Positions 1 through 8,255 are shown, counted from the first letter of the stretch. The stretch: DNA of 11,413 nucleotides from Neptuniibacter sp. (GCA_030149405.1 JASBRM010000138.1:1-11413); one strand, 5' to 3'. Notes: a model not told the origin generated them from the letters alone. Numbers and translations are program-made.

Positions 1-1
1 G

Positions 2-331
2 GTTGTTGATGAGACTTCATTGGTATTTCTTAATTACACCGGTAATGGCCAGTACCAGAGCATGGGAAACCTGACAGCGGATAACCGAGTGGCCCTGTTT
101 CTTATGAGTTATCCACAAAAAAGGCGATTAAAAATTCTCGGTAGAGCTGAACTGTTTTGTTTGGAAAATTTGCCGCAAGAACTGGACAGCCTTTCATCAA
201 TCATAGCTTCAAAAGAACGGGTGGAATCTGTCATCCAGATCCATCTGGAGGCGTTTGACTGGAATTGCCCACAATACATTACGCCTCGTTATAGCGAGGC
301 AGAACTTGCAGAACACAGAGGAACCCCCTAA
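2..331 (+). CDS. Pyridoxamine 5'-phosphate oxidase-like flavoprotein, C-terminal part (5' end outside window)
   Basis: The frame is open from the left edge, so this is the last 109 residues of a longer protein; family members of about 200 residues are usual. The visible part matches the split-barrel FMN-binding PNPOx-like family. It has a Tyr-x-Gly-Asn-Gly segment followed by SMGNL and a hydrophobic strand (VALFLMSYPQ), then RRLKILGRAEL, which is the barrel edge that contacts FMN in relatives. It ends with the characteristic WNCPQYITPRYSEAEL tail. Members are cytoplasmic and bind FMN or F420-like cofactors, but substrates are mostly unknown, so no specific reaction is claimed. A TTG at 20 could be taken as a start, but the reading frame and family similarity continue upstream of it. 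The stop codon shares one base with the next gene's ATG (TAATG), which implies co-transcription and translational coupling with the GST. Confidence 0.85.
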   Translation, partial: VVDETSLVFLNYTGNGQYQSMGNLTADNRVALFLMSYPQKRRLKILGRAELFCLENLPQELDSLSSIIASKERVESVIQIHLEAFDWNCPQYITPRYSEAELAEHRGTP

Positions 332-924
332 TGAAACTGTATGACTTAGAACTGTCTGGTAACTGCTATAAGGTCCGGCTATTTGCCGCATTGGCAGGCA
401 TTGATCTGGATATTATCCCAGTGGACTTCCTTGCCGGTGCGCATAAACAGTCTCCGGTAATTGATCTGAACCCCTGGGGAGAATTACCGACTTTTACCGA
501 TGGTGATCTGGTCTTGAGAGATTCACACGCCATTCTGGTTTACCTAGCTCAGGAATATGCGGACGACAAGTGGTATCCGGACAGCGCTGCCGCTCGCGGA
601 GAAATTCAGCAGTGGTTGTCTACTTCTGCAAATGAGATCCAGCATGGTCCATGTGATGCTCGTCTTATTGATAAGTTTGGCTACGCCTTGAATAAGGAAC
701 ATTCGCTGGTGGTTTCTGAACGAATTCTAGGATTGTTGGAAGTGCACTTGAGCTCGAATGATTGGTTAGCTCTGGGGCAGCCAACCATTGCCGATTGTGC
801 CGCTATGCCATACATCGGTACCGCTCACGAAGGGGGTATCAGCCTTGATCCCTATCCAAATATTTTGGCATGGATAGAAAGAATTAAAGCGTTACCTGGC
901 TTTATCTCTATGCCAGGGCTGTAA
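331..924 (+). CDS. Glutathione S-transferase family protein
   Basis: A 197-residue cytoplasmic protein of usual GST length, expected to conjugate glutathione to electrophiles or reduce peroxides; its substrate cannot be read from sequence. Residues 1-75 form the thioredoxin-fold domain. They include the first-strand/active-site region LSGNCYKVRLF (Ser9 or Cys12 are candidate catalytic residues), the cis-proline site ELPTF (Pro53), and the gamma-glutamyl contact RDSHAI (Asp64-Ser65). Residues 85-197 form the helical domain, with the N-capping box TIADCAAMPYI near 152-162 and a final conserved PNILAWIERIKALPGF helix. The ATG overlaps the preceding stop by one base, with a purine-rich AGAGGAA about 9 bases upstream, so the pair is probably one operon. 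The last 17 bases overlap the 3' end of the convergent GGDEF gene. Confidence 0.93.
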   Translation: MKLYDLELSGNCYKVRLFAALAGIDLDIIPVDFLAGAHKQSPVIDLNPWGELPTFTDGDLVLRDSHAILVYLAQEYADDKWYPDSAAARGEIQQWLSTSANEIQHGPCDARLIDKFGYALNKEHSLVVSERILGLLEVHLSSNDWLALGQPTIADCAAMPYIGTAHEGGISLDPYPNILAWIERIKALPGFISMPGL

Positions 925-2419
925 CCAGTTGATTACGGCCGGACTCTTTAGCCTGATAGAGGGCCTGGTCAGCTTGGCTGATCAGGTCATGAGGGGAGCC
1001 ACCGTGGAAGGGTGAAAGGCAGGCAATACCTGCACTGATAGTCACCACATCCAGTGTCTCAGACTTGTCATGTTCGATCTTGAGCTCTGATACTGCCTGA
1101 ATCATTTTCTCTGCGAGCAACTCTGCTCCTCTAAGATCGGTATCGGGCAGAATAATCGCAAACTCCTCACCACCATATCTACACACCAGATCATGAGCAC
1201 GTTGGATTGTATTACTGATCGCCTTAGCAACGGTTCTCAAACAACCATCGCCAGCTAAATGTCCATAAAAGTCATTAAATGCTTTGAAATGGTCGATATC
1301 GACCATGATAAGGGCGATTTTTCGTTTGGCCCTTTGTACCCGACGCCACTCAGTTTCAATGCTGCGCTCAAACTCCCGGCGATTATTGACCTGAGTGAGA
1401 CCATCAATGCGCGCAGAGCGGGCCAGTTGGTCCTGCGATTGTTTCAACTGCATCAGAATTTGAACACGGGAAAGTAAAATCACGGGCGAGCGTGATAACA
1501 CCAGAAAATCAGAGGCTCCGGCGCTGTAGGCTTCCAGTTCAATATGGTCATCCGCCTCATTGCTGACAAGGGCCACAGGCAGAGGAGAGTCGTCTTTAAG
1601 CTGGGTCACTTCCTGACACAGTTTCAACATTTCCGGCCACTGCTCATTGGTACTTAGAAGCAGCAACTGAGGAGGATCCTCTTTAAGCAGAGTGCTTAGC
1701 TCATTCAGTGTCGCGGGCAATAGAATGTTGTATTCGGTCCTCAAACTGGAAATGAGAGGCCAGACCGGCTCGATACCTTGATCTGAGTAGATCGCAATGG
1801 TCTGCCGTTCGAACTGAACATTGCTTTCGCTGGGTAGTGCCTGAGAGCTAATCTCTTCTCCCTGAAAGAAAGCGAGTAGATCCTCAGTGCTGGGCAGCCC
1901 CAATGATATTCTGCCATCTATTGCTTCAAGGACAGGGATCCTGCGGTTGTATTCCCCTTGCTCCCAGCTTTCCTGCCAGAAGGAGAGTTTGTTCTCTTGT
2001 TCAGACTCAATATCAACTTCAGCGGGTAATTCAGTGGCCACCAGGCAATCGTAGATGACCGAGACATCGGAAATATCTTTACCTTCAATCCAGAGAGCGC
2101 GATAGAGAAGGTGGCGCAGATGTGCAGCTTTAGCCGGATCGATATCCGCAGCCTGTATTACACACAGACTGGCAAAACGACTGTCACTTCTTTTTTTCGG
2201 TAGGGCCAGTTCCACTTGTGGTGCGCGAGTCCTGACGATAAATACATCGCTCGCCAGTTCAGCCTGGCTTTGAGCAGAGGTATTAAAAACGTCCAGATCC
2301 GGAGCGTGTTCGATCAGGCGCCAGTCAACCTGATCCATAAGGCCAAAGCTGATCAGTTGTTCATGTAATGCATAACAGAATGGGCAATTCAGGTCTGCAT
2401 ATACGGTATACCGCGCCAT
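908..2419 (-). CDS. DsbA-like thioredoxin domain / degenerate receiver / GGDEF diguanylate cyclase fusion
   Basis: A 503-residue protein with no signal peptide or membrane segment, so cytoplasmic. Residues 1-187 resemble a DsbA/FrnE-type thioredoxin fold, with CPFC (Cys12, Cys15) after the first strand and a cis-proline loop RRIPVLEAIDGR (Pro162). Residues about 206-325 resemble a receiver domain, but the phospho-acceptor Asp position reads LLLLST (Ser256) and the conserved Lys is absent in GASDFLVLSRSP. Phosphorylation is therefore unlikely. Residues 338-503 form a full GGDEF domain: DGLTQVNNRREF entry, metal-site VDIDHFK (Asp374), GGEEF at 416-420, and an intact RxxD product-inhibition site (407-410), the same arrangement as PleD. 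It should make cyclic di-GMP from two GTP. GGAG lies 6 bases before the ATG. The input signal is inferred to be redox or thiol state; this is untested. The gene is monocistronic as seen. Confidence 0.9.
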   Translation of the reverse strand: MARYTVYADLNCPFCYALHEQLISFGLMDQVDWRLIEHAPDLDVFNTSAQSQAELASDVFIVRTRAPQVELALPKKRSDSRFASLCVIQAADIDPAKAAHLRHLLYRALWIEGKDISDVSVIYDCLVATELPAEVDIESEQENKLSFWQESWEQGEYNRRIPVLEAIDGRISLGLPSTEDLLAFFQGEEISSQALPSESNVQFERQTIAIYSDQGIEPVWPLISSLRTEYNILLPATLNELSTLLKEDPPQLLLLSTNEQWPEMLKLCQEVTQLKDDSPLPVALVSNEADDHIELEAYSAGASDFLVLSRSPVILLSRVQILMQLKQSQDQLARSARIDGLTQVNNRREFERSIETEWRRVQRAKRKIALIMVDIDHFKAFNDFYGHLAGDGCLRTVAKAISNTIQRAHDLVCRYGGEEFAIILPDTDLRGAELLAEKMIQAVSELKIEHDKSETLDVVTISAGIACLSPFHGGSPHDLISQADQALYQAKESGRNQLVTALA

Positions 2420-2537
2420 TGAATCTCCGGGGTTGATGCGTAAAAAGATGGTTTAACTACCTGTTTAGTATCGGCTAAAAATGGAATTTTTGAGGGTTAA
2501 TCTGTTTTTGGATAAGAATTCGATGACTTAAAGGCAC
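2420..2537. other. Intergenic region between phoU terminator and GGDEF gene
   Basis: AT-rich stretch that must carry the promoter of the minus-strand GGDEF gene. I see the GGAG ribosome binding site next to its start codon, but no convincing -10/-35 pair and no Pho-box-like repeat. Confidence 0.5.
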
Positions 2538-2566
2538 AAAAAAAAGCAGCCAGATGGCTGCTTTTT
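2538..2566 (-). terminator. Rho-independent terminator after phoU
   Basis: GCAGCC (2546-2551) pairs with GGCTGC (2556-2561) around a 4-base AGAT loop. The stem is extended by an A5/T5 pair. Read on the minus strand, the hairpin is followed by eight U residues (from the A run at 2538-2545), 18 bases after the phoU stop. The symmetric A and T tracts mean it could also terminate plus-strand transcripts, but no plus-strand gene ends just before it. It closes the pst operon. Confidence 0.92.
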
Positions 2567-2583
2567 ACATGATGCCTTAATGG

Positions 2584-3309
2584 TTACTTTTCTTCAGCAA
2601 CGGTCTTTTTAATCTGCTTCAGAGAGCTGTGACGAACATCAGTACCGCTTACCAGGTAGATCAGGTGTTCCGCCATTGCGCGAGCGTGGTCACCAATACG
2701 TTCCAGGCTACGAAGAACCCAGATTACGTTCATGACGCTGGAGATAGAACGTGGATCTTCCATCATGTATGTAGCCAGGGAGCGCATTGCTGAGCTATAT
2801 TCCTGATCTACAGACTTATCCATCTTAGCAACACGGTATGCAAGCTCAGTATCATTACGCGCAAAAGCAGTCAGAACGTCTTTAACCATTTCCTGAATCA
2901 GATGACCAATGTGACGTACTTCCTGATAACCGCGAGGAGATTCGCCTTCTTCAACCAGGTCGATGGCGTGACGGCAGATACGGCTAGCTTCGTCGCCCAT
3001 ACGCTCAAGGTTAGTGGTTGCTTTAGAAACAGCGATAATCAGGCGCAGATCGCTTGCCGCTGGCTGACGGCGAGCGATGATCGTTGTGCATTGCTCATCG
3101 ATCATCAGCTCCATCTCATTGGTTTGTTTATCAACTTTCTGAGATGCTTCTGCAAGCTCGATATCACCATTTAACAGAGCGTCAACACAGTCATGCACCT
3201 GACGCTCAACCATGCCACCCATAGTCAACAGCTGAGTGCGGATCAGTTCCAGCTCTTCATTAAACTGCGCCGAGATATGAGCAGAGTAATTGTCATTATT
3301 AAGTTCCAT
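2584..3309 (-). CDS. phoU: PhoU, phosphate signalling regulator
   Basis: A 241-residue all-helical cytoplasmic protein of the usual PhoU length. It is the adaptor that links the PstSCAB transporter to the PhoR/PhoB two-component system and keeps PhoR from activating PhoB when phosphate is plentiful. The sequence shows the two tandem three-helix repeats of the family, each with its metal-binding E-x-x-x-D signature: ERMGDEA (Glu102/Asp106) and ERIGDHA (Glu203/Asp207). An amphipathic opening segment HISAQFNEELELIRTQLLTMGG is typical of the first helix. It is the last gene of the operon, 23 bases after pstB, with AAGGAAAGG about 11 bases before its ATG, and it is followed by a strong terminator. 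Expression should follow PhoB control of the operon. No unusual residues were seen. Confidence 0.98.
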   Translation of the reverse strand: MELNNDNYSAHISAQFNEELELIRTQLLTMGGMVERQVHDCVDALLNGDIELAEASQKVDKQTNEMELMIDEQCTTIIARRQPAASDLRLIIAVSKATTNLERMGDEASRICRHAIDLVEEGESPRGYQEVRHIGHLIQEMVKDVLTAFARNDTELAYRVAKMDKSVDQEYSSAMRSLATYMMEDPRSISSVMNVIWVLRSLERIGDHARAMAEHLIYLVSGTDVRHSSLKQIKKTVAEEK

Positions 3310-3332
3310 ATCGACTTTGACCTTTCCTTTAA

Positions 3333-4166
3333 TTAACCGTAACGACCAGTGATGTAGTCTTCAGTTTGTTTCTTATCAGGATTGGTGAACAGAGTATCTG
3401 TTACGCCAAACTCGATCAGATCACCCATGTACATGAATGCAGTGTAATCAGATACACGAGCAGCCTGTTGCATGTTGTGAGTTACAATCACGATTGTGAA
3501 GTCGTTCTTCAATTCGTGGATCAGTTCCTCAATCTTCAGGGTAGAGATCGGGTCCAGTGCAGAAGCGGGTTCATCAAGTAGCAGTACTTCTGGTTTTACT
3601 GCGATGGTACGTGCAATAACCAGACGCTGCTGCTGACCACCGGACATACCCAGTGCGCTTTCATGCAGACGATCTTTTACTTCATCCCACAGAGCGGCAG
3701 ATTTCAGTGCCCACTCAACCGTTTCATCGATAACACGCTTTTTAGTTACGCCCTGAATACGCAGGCCGTAGGCAACGTTCTCATAAATGGATTTCGGGAA
3801 TGGGTTTGGCTTCTGGAATACCATACCTACGCGACGACGCAGTTCAGCGATATCAACGCTACGATCATAGATGTTGCTGTTGTCCATCAGGATTTCACCT
3901 GTGATGTTACAACCATCTACCAGATCGTTCATGCGGTTAAAGCAGCGCAGCAGTGTGGATTTACCACAACCGGATGGGCCGATAAACGCAGTTACGCGGT
4001 TTTTCGGGATAACCATGTCGATACCGTGCAGAGCTTCGTTATCGCCATAGGAAAGTTTCAGGTCCTTAACTTCAAGAGCCAGAGTCTCTTCGTTCAGGTC
4101 CAGAGTACGGCTGTCTCGCTGCATAGAAGAAATATCAATTGCGTGTGTTTTAGCTTCGCTAGTCAT
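3333..4166 (-). CDS. pstB: PstB, phosphate ABC transporter ATP-binding protein
   Basis: A 277-residue ATPase that powers phosphate import, working as a dimer on the cytoplasmic face of PstC-PstA. All nucleotide-binding elements are visible: Walker [10 protein letters not shown] (63-71), Q-loop VFQKPNPFP (Gln118), signature MSGGQQQR (174-181), Walker B LLLDEP (195-200) with the D-loop SALDP, and the switch histidine IVTHNM (His230). The PstB-typical features CFNRMNDLV and the C-terminal [10 protein letters not shown] tail make the assignment specific. The N-terminus carries about 30 extra residues before the core strand, common in proteobacterial PstB. AAAAGG lies about 10 bases upstream of the ATG. 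The gene sits 33 bases after pstA and 23 bases before phoU, consistent with a single transcript. Confidence 0.98.
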   Translation of the reverse strand: MTSEAKTHAIDISSMQRDSRTLDLNEETLALEVKDLKLSYGDNEALHGIDMVIPKNRVTAFIGPSGCGKSTLLRCFNRMNDLVDGCNITGEILMDNSNIYDRSVDIAELRRRVGMVFQKPNPFPKSIYENVAYGLRIQGVTKKRVIDETVEWALKSAALWDEVKDRLHESALGMSGGQQQRLVIARTIAVKPEVLLLDEPASALDPISTLKIEELIHELKNDFTIVIVTHNMQQAARVSDYTAFMYMGDLIEFGVTDTLFTNPDKKQTEDYITGRYG

Positions 4167-4199
4167 TTTAGCAACCTTTTAAATAATTCTGTCCGATAG

Positions 4200-5888
4200 T
4201 TACATTTCAAGCGCTTTATATTTCTCACGCAGGTGGTTTCGAATCTGGATAGCTGTAATGTTCAGCATCGCGATTACTGCCACCAGCAGGAGCGCCGTTG
4301 CATATACCAGCGGACGAGCCGCTTCTACATTCGGGCTCTGGAAACCAACATCATAGATGTGGAAGCCCAAGTGCATAAATTTCTGATCCAGGTGCAGGAA
4401 CGGGTAGTTACCATCTAATGGCAGGCTTGGTGCAAGTTTTACTACACCTACCAGCATCAGTGGGGCTACCTCACCCGCAGCTCTGGCAATCGCCAGAATT
4501 ACACCGGTCATAATTGCCGGGCTGGCCATTGGGATAACAATTTTCATCAGGGTTTCGAACTTAGTCGCACCCAGTGCCAGAGAACCTTCACGTGTCGCAC
4601 GCGGGATACAAGTCAGGCCTTCCTCTGTCGCTACAATTACAACCGGTACTGTCAGCAGTGCCAAAGTGATGGATGCCCACAGAAGACCAGGCGTACCAAA
4701 TGTTGGTGCTGGCTTCGCCTCTGGGAAGAATGCGTCATCTATGTGACCACCCAGGAAGTAAACGAAGAAACCCAGACCAAATACACCGTATACGATGGAT
4801 GGTACACCCGCCAGGTTGTTTACTGCGATACGAATAACGCGGGTAACGAAACCCTGTTTTGCGTATTCACGCAGGTAAACCGCAGCAACCACACCAAATG
4901 GCGTTACCATCACGGACATGATCAGTACCATCAGTACGGTACCGTAGATTGCTGGGAAGATACCGCCTTCAGTGTTTGCTTCGCGAGGATCTTCACTCAG
5001 GAATTCCCAGATTTTTGCAAAGTAGTGGCCGATCTTGCCGCCGATGCTCATATCGTTTGGTAGGAACGCACGAACAACCCATGCAAGCTTGAACTCAACA
5101 ATTTTACCGTTAGCAATTTCAGCGGTCAGAGTATCGCGGTTAACTGCATTGTACAGAGCCAGAAGCTCACCTTGCAGAGACTCATACTCCATATCCAGTT
5201 CTTTACGGCGGTCATCGATTTCCTGATAAGGTGCTGAATCGGTTACTTCTTTCAGCTGCAGAGAACGCTCTTTAAGACGCAGGCGCTCCATCTCATAGTT
5301 GATCGAGCCGATTTTGTCTTTTTCGATGTCCTTGATCTGGTCGTAGATGGTCAGAGTACGTTCAATACGCGCCTGGAATTCGTTCCAAAGGGCCATGTAC
5401 TCTTCAGTTTTCTCATAGCCTTCGTAGCTGGCTACAACTTTGCCATCTTCTTTAATGCTGCGTAGGTAGCCATAGAAGTTACCCCATTCACGGCGTTCAG
5501 CCGCAAACAACATTTCTGGCTTACTCTTATCAGAATTAAATGCATCCAGAATCCAGATGAAGTCAGTGCCACCGTGATCACGGTTACCAATCTTCATCAG
5601 AACGCGGTCCATTGTCTCCACACCTTCCGGTACTTTAACGCCGCTGTCACGCAGCTGTTCCGCAGGAACTTCAACTTCCTGAACACGCTCACCAATCATA
5701 CGAATGGTGTTGTCGTTTTCTGTGTAGTTAGTCTGAACAATATCTGCTGGCCAAAAGTGGCCCAGGCCACGAACTGCGATCAGAGTCAGCAGACCAACGA
5801 CCATGATCATACAGATCGCTACGGCACCAGCATTCAACCATACCCAAGGTGCGCCGGATTTTGTCCATTCACTAAATGACTGTCTCAT
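4200..5888 (-). CDS. pstA: PstA, phosphate ABC transporter permease, long form
   Basis: An inner-membrane permease forming the phosphate channel with PstC. I place the start at the ATG at 5888 (562 residues): GAGGA sits 9 bases before it. A TTG at 5903 is in frame, but this Shine-Dalgarno lies inside that extension. E. coli PstA is about 296 residues, so this protein is nearly double. TM1 (about 17-40) is followed by a roughly 270-residue periplasmic insertion. Part of it is rich in charged heptad-like helices (about 165-250), resembling the DUF3333-type N-terminal region of long PstA proteins. The conserved permease core follows from about 313. It contains TM helices and the EAA loop (EEGLTCIPRATREGSLALGAT, about 422-442) that couples to PstB, then the PMASPAIMTGVILAIARAAGE helix and a last TM near 525-547. 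It lies 24 bases after pstC. Confidence 0.96.
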   Translation of the reverse strand: MRQSFSEWTKSGAPWVWLNAGAVAICMIMVVGLLTLIAVRGLGHFWPADIVQTNYTENDNTIRMIGERVQEVEVPAEQLRDSGVKVPEGVETMDRVLMKIGNRDHGGTDFIWILDAFNSDKSKPEMLFAAERREWGNFYGYLRSIKEDGKVVASYEGYEKTEEYMALWNEFQARIERTLTIYDQIKDIEKDKIGSINYEMERLRLKERSLQLKEVTDSAPYQEIDDRRKELDMEYESLQGELLALYNAVNRDTLTAEIANGKIVEFKLAWVVRAFLPNDMSIGGKIGHYFAKIWEFLSEDPREANTEGGIFPAIYGTVLMVLIMSVMVTPFGVVAAVYLREYAKQGFVTRVIRIAVNNLAGVPSIVYGVFGLGFFVYFLGGHIDDAFFPEAKPAPTFGTPGLLWASITLALLTVPVVIVATEEGLTCIPRATREGSLALGATKFETLMKIVIPMASPAIMTGVILAIARAAGEVAPLMLVGVVKLAPSLPLDGNYPFLHLDQKFMHLGFHIYDVGFQSPNVEAARPLVYATALLLVAVIAMLNITAIQIRNHLREKYKALEM

Positions 5889-5912
5889 TTTCTTAATCCT
5901 CAATACGCACGG

Positions 5913-8186
5913 TTACAGTGAGCCATACTTCTTACGCAGGCGTTGACGAACCAACTCGGCCAGCGTATTTACGAAGAATGTGAACAGGAAGAGTACGAAG
6001 GCTGCCAGGAACAGAATGCGGTAGTGGGTACTACCTACTTCAGATTCAGGCATCTCCACAGCGATGTTTGCTGCCAGAGTACGCATACCCTCAAAGATGT
6101 TCATATCCATGATTGGCGTATTACCTGTCGCCATCAGTACGATCATGGTTTCACCTACCGCACGACCCATACCGATCATTACCGCAGAGAAGATACCCGG
6201 GCTCGCAGTTGGCATAACTACGCGAACCAGTGTCTGCCATGGTGTAGCACCCAGTGCCAGGGAACCATAAGACAGGTGCTTAGGCACTGCGAAGATCGCA
6301 TCCTCAGTAATCGAGAAGATCGTTGGGATAACCGCAAAGCCCATCGCAATACCCACAACCAGAGCGTTACGCTGATCGTAAGGTATCCCCAGCTCCTGGC
6401 TTACCCAGTAACGCATCTCAGTACCAAACAGCATCTGCTCAATGCCTGGAGCAATCCAGAAGCTGAACAGAGTCGCTATGACAATAACCGGCACCAGCAG
6501 GGCTGCATCCCAGCCATCAGGTACCAGATAACGAACGGTTTTAGGCGCATTAGACCAGGCAAATGCAAAGCCGATGATCGCGGCGGGTATCACTAATAAG
6601 GTGACAAATATCCCGGCGAGGTTAACTTCCATAAATGGCGCAAGCCACAGACCTGCCAGGAAGCCCAGGATTACTGTAGGCAGTGCTTCCATCAATTCGA
6701 TGAAAGGTTTTACCTTCTTACGCATGGCAGGAACCATGAAGTAAGCGGTATAGATTGCACCACAGATCGCCAGGGGAGTACCCAGAAGCATCGCGTAGAA
6801 TGCGGCTTTCAAAGTACCGAATGCCAAAGGCATCAGGCTGTATTTCGGTTCAAAATCGTTGGTTGATGCTGAAGACTGCCACGTGAACTCAGGCTCTTGA
6901 TAACCTTCGTACCAGACTTTCTCCCACAAAGCGCTCCAGGAAATTTCCGGATGCTCATTGTGAATCGCCCATAGGGTCAATTCACCCTCTTTTTCTACCA
7001 GCAACGCATTTGAACGTGGGGCCATGGCAATCGTTTCAACATTGCCCTGCGCCACAGCTGCATTTAAAGAGTTACGCTCAGCAGTCGTGCTGTATACAGA
7101 TAGGTCGCCATTATCAGTAATGGTTACGAAACCTTTACGGCGGTGTTCAATAGCAATAGAACTGATAGGAGCCGAACCGTTTTTAAATTCACGGATCTTG
7201 GTCATCAACCATTCATTATTTTCGTTACGTACCAGGAACCACTGTGAAGTCACACCCTTATTGTCAGAGATCAGCAGGGAGTTACCGCCCAGCAACCATT
7301 TGAATGAGGTGATATCACCAGAGGTTGTGTCCAGCAGCTGAGTAATCGCAGGGCCGCCTTGAGCCTTAAGGTCAACAACCGTTAGTTTGTTGTCTGCTCC
7401 GGAAACCATCATCCAGCGCTGATCTGGCATGATCAGGACTTTGCTTACAGGCGCGTTAAGTTCTGGCAGTGAGAAATCACTCGTATCAGCCATTACTTCT
7501 TCAGTAATGATATTCTCGGTCAGGCTGATAGATACACCTACCAGCTTCGAAGGCTGACCACCAACCAGTGTCCATTCTTCCTCTTCACCGTTGAAAGCCA
7601 GAACTTCAACAGGACCTTCAGAAACCTGAATAGGCTCAGCACCTAATGGGTATTCCAGAACCGGTGTGATTACGCGAACACCATTAGGATATGTTGATTT
7701 GTACTTGTGCTTATAGATGAACGCCTGGCCGTTACTCAAACCCAGAGCAAAGATACCACTGTATTCTGAAGCCAGTGCAAAGCTTGTTACGGAAACGCCT
7801 TCTGGAAGGGTGATCGCTTCTTCTTTAAGAACTTCACCATTACGGGTGTTAAAGAAAACCATCTTTCCTGAATCAGTAACACGCAGGCCAATCTCGGTCT
7901 GCTCTTCCATCGTCAGATAAAGTGTTTTACCCGTACCAGGAACAGCATAAGGAGCTATTTCCTGATTGTTTTCCTGCCAGCGTTCAATTTTGGCAGATTC
8001 AAACAGCGGAGCAACTTCATACAGAAGGTAAAAGAAGATCAACAGAATTGCGACGATTACGCTAATACCACCGAAAGCGATGCCGCCAGCGGCCATCTTA
8101 TCCTTCAGGGCACGGATGCTTCTGTGACGCTTCGCCGCTGGGGTGTCAAAGTCCAGTTCGCTAGAAACGGTCTTGTCTGTACTCAT
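5913..8186 (-). CDS. pstC: PstC, phosphate ABC transporter permease, long form with propeller-like insert
   Basis: A 757-residue inner-membrane permease, more than twice E. coli PstC (about 319). A basic cytoplasmic N-terminus (KRHRSIRALKDK) precedes TM1 (about 36-58). Residues about 65-445 form a soluble, presumably periplasmic insertion. It has repeated units of 43-59 residues built as strand, turn with Asp-Asn/Gly, strand, for example SDNKGVTSQWFLV, ITDNGDLSVYST and EKEGELTLWAIH. I count six clear units starting near 133, 192, 247, 291, 340 and 383, and a probable one at 86-119, suggesting a WD40-like beta-propeller. The permease core runs from about 450, with LMEALPTVILGFLAG, the EAA loop (about 628-648, SYGSLALGAT) and MGRAVGETMIVLMATGNTP. 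AGGA lies about 10 bases before the ATG. A local Pho-type promoter lies upstream. Confidence 0.96.
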   Translation of the reverse strand: MSTDKTVSSELDFDTPAAKRHRSIRALKDKMAAGGIAFGGISVIVAILLIFFYLLYEVAPLFESAKIERWQENNQEIAPYAVPGTGKTLYLTMEEQTEIGLRVTDSGKMVFFNTRNGEVLKEEAITLPEGVSVTSFALASEYSGIFALGLSNGQAFIYKHKYKSTYPNGVRVITPVLEYPLGAEPIQVSEGPVEVLAFNGEEEEWTLVGGQPSKLVGVSISLTENIITEEVMADTSDFSLPELNAPVSKVLIMPDQRWMMVSGADNKLTVVDLKAQGGPAITQLLDTTSGDITSFKWLLGGNSLLISDNKGVTSQWFLVRNENNEWLMTKIREFKNGSAPISSIAIEHRRKGFVTITDNGDLSVYSTTAERNSLNAAVAQGNVETIAMAPRSNALLVEKEGELTLWAIHNEHPEISWSALWEKVWYEGYQEPEFTWQSSASTNDFEPKYSLMPLAFGTLKAAFYAMLLGTPLAICGAIYTAYFMVPAMRKKVKPFIELMEALPTVILGFLAGLWLAPFMEVNLAGIFVTLLVIPAAIIGFAFAWSNAPKTVRYLVPDGWDAALLVPVIVIATLFSFWIAPGIEQMLFGTEMRYWVSQELGIPYDQRNALVVGIAMGFAVIPTIFSITEDAIFAVPKHLSYGSLALGATPWQTLVRVVMPTASPGIFSAVMIGMGRAVGETMIVLMATGNTPIMDMNIFEGMRTLAANIAVEMPESEVGSTHYRILFLAAFVLFLFTFFVNTLAELVRQRLRKKYGSL

Positions 8187-8239
8187 GGCACAAGGTCCTG
8201 GGTTAGGGAACTTAAAGTTCTCGGAAAATTACGGCGCGT

Positions 8240-8248
8240 ACAATATTA
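8240..8248 (-). promoter_or_regulatory. Candidate -10 region of an internal pstC promoter
   Basis: Minus-strand TAATAT (8248-8243) lies 7 bases after the Pho-box-like repeat, and overlapping TATTGT (8245-8240) lies 10 bases after it. Each matches 4 of 6 of TATAAT. The 10-base spacing is the one seen at the pstS promoter here. Either would place the start about 45-55 bases before pstC. Confidence 0.5.
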
Positions 8249-8255
8249 AAAGTTT

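Noticed and set aside
2900..3180. Plus-strand open frame of about 90 codons opposite phoU
   Set aside because: No ribosome binding site or recognisable motif; antisense shadow of a conserved gene.
3663..4199. Plus-strand open frame of about 178 codons opposite pstB
   Set aside because: Cysteine- and phenylalanine-rich composition with no recognisable motif; it lies wholly opposite a highly conserved gene on the other strand.
4185..4206. Possible Pho-box-like TGTAAC near the pstA/pstB junction
   Set aside because: Only one half-site; it includes the pstA stop codon, and no second half lies 11 bases away with a -10 behind it.
5889..5903. TTG at 5903 as the pstA start
   Set aside because: The GAGGA ribosome binding site for the ATG at 5888 lies inside this extension, and TTG is a rare start.
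5943..6596. Plus-strand open frame of about 217 codons opposite pstC
   Set aside because: Composition dominated by Arg, His, Thr and Gln with no domain; it mirrors the conserved permease core on the other strand.
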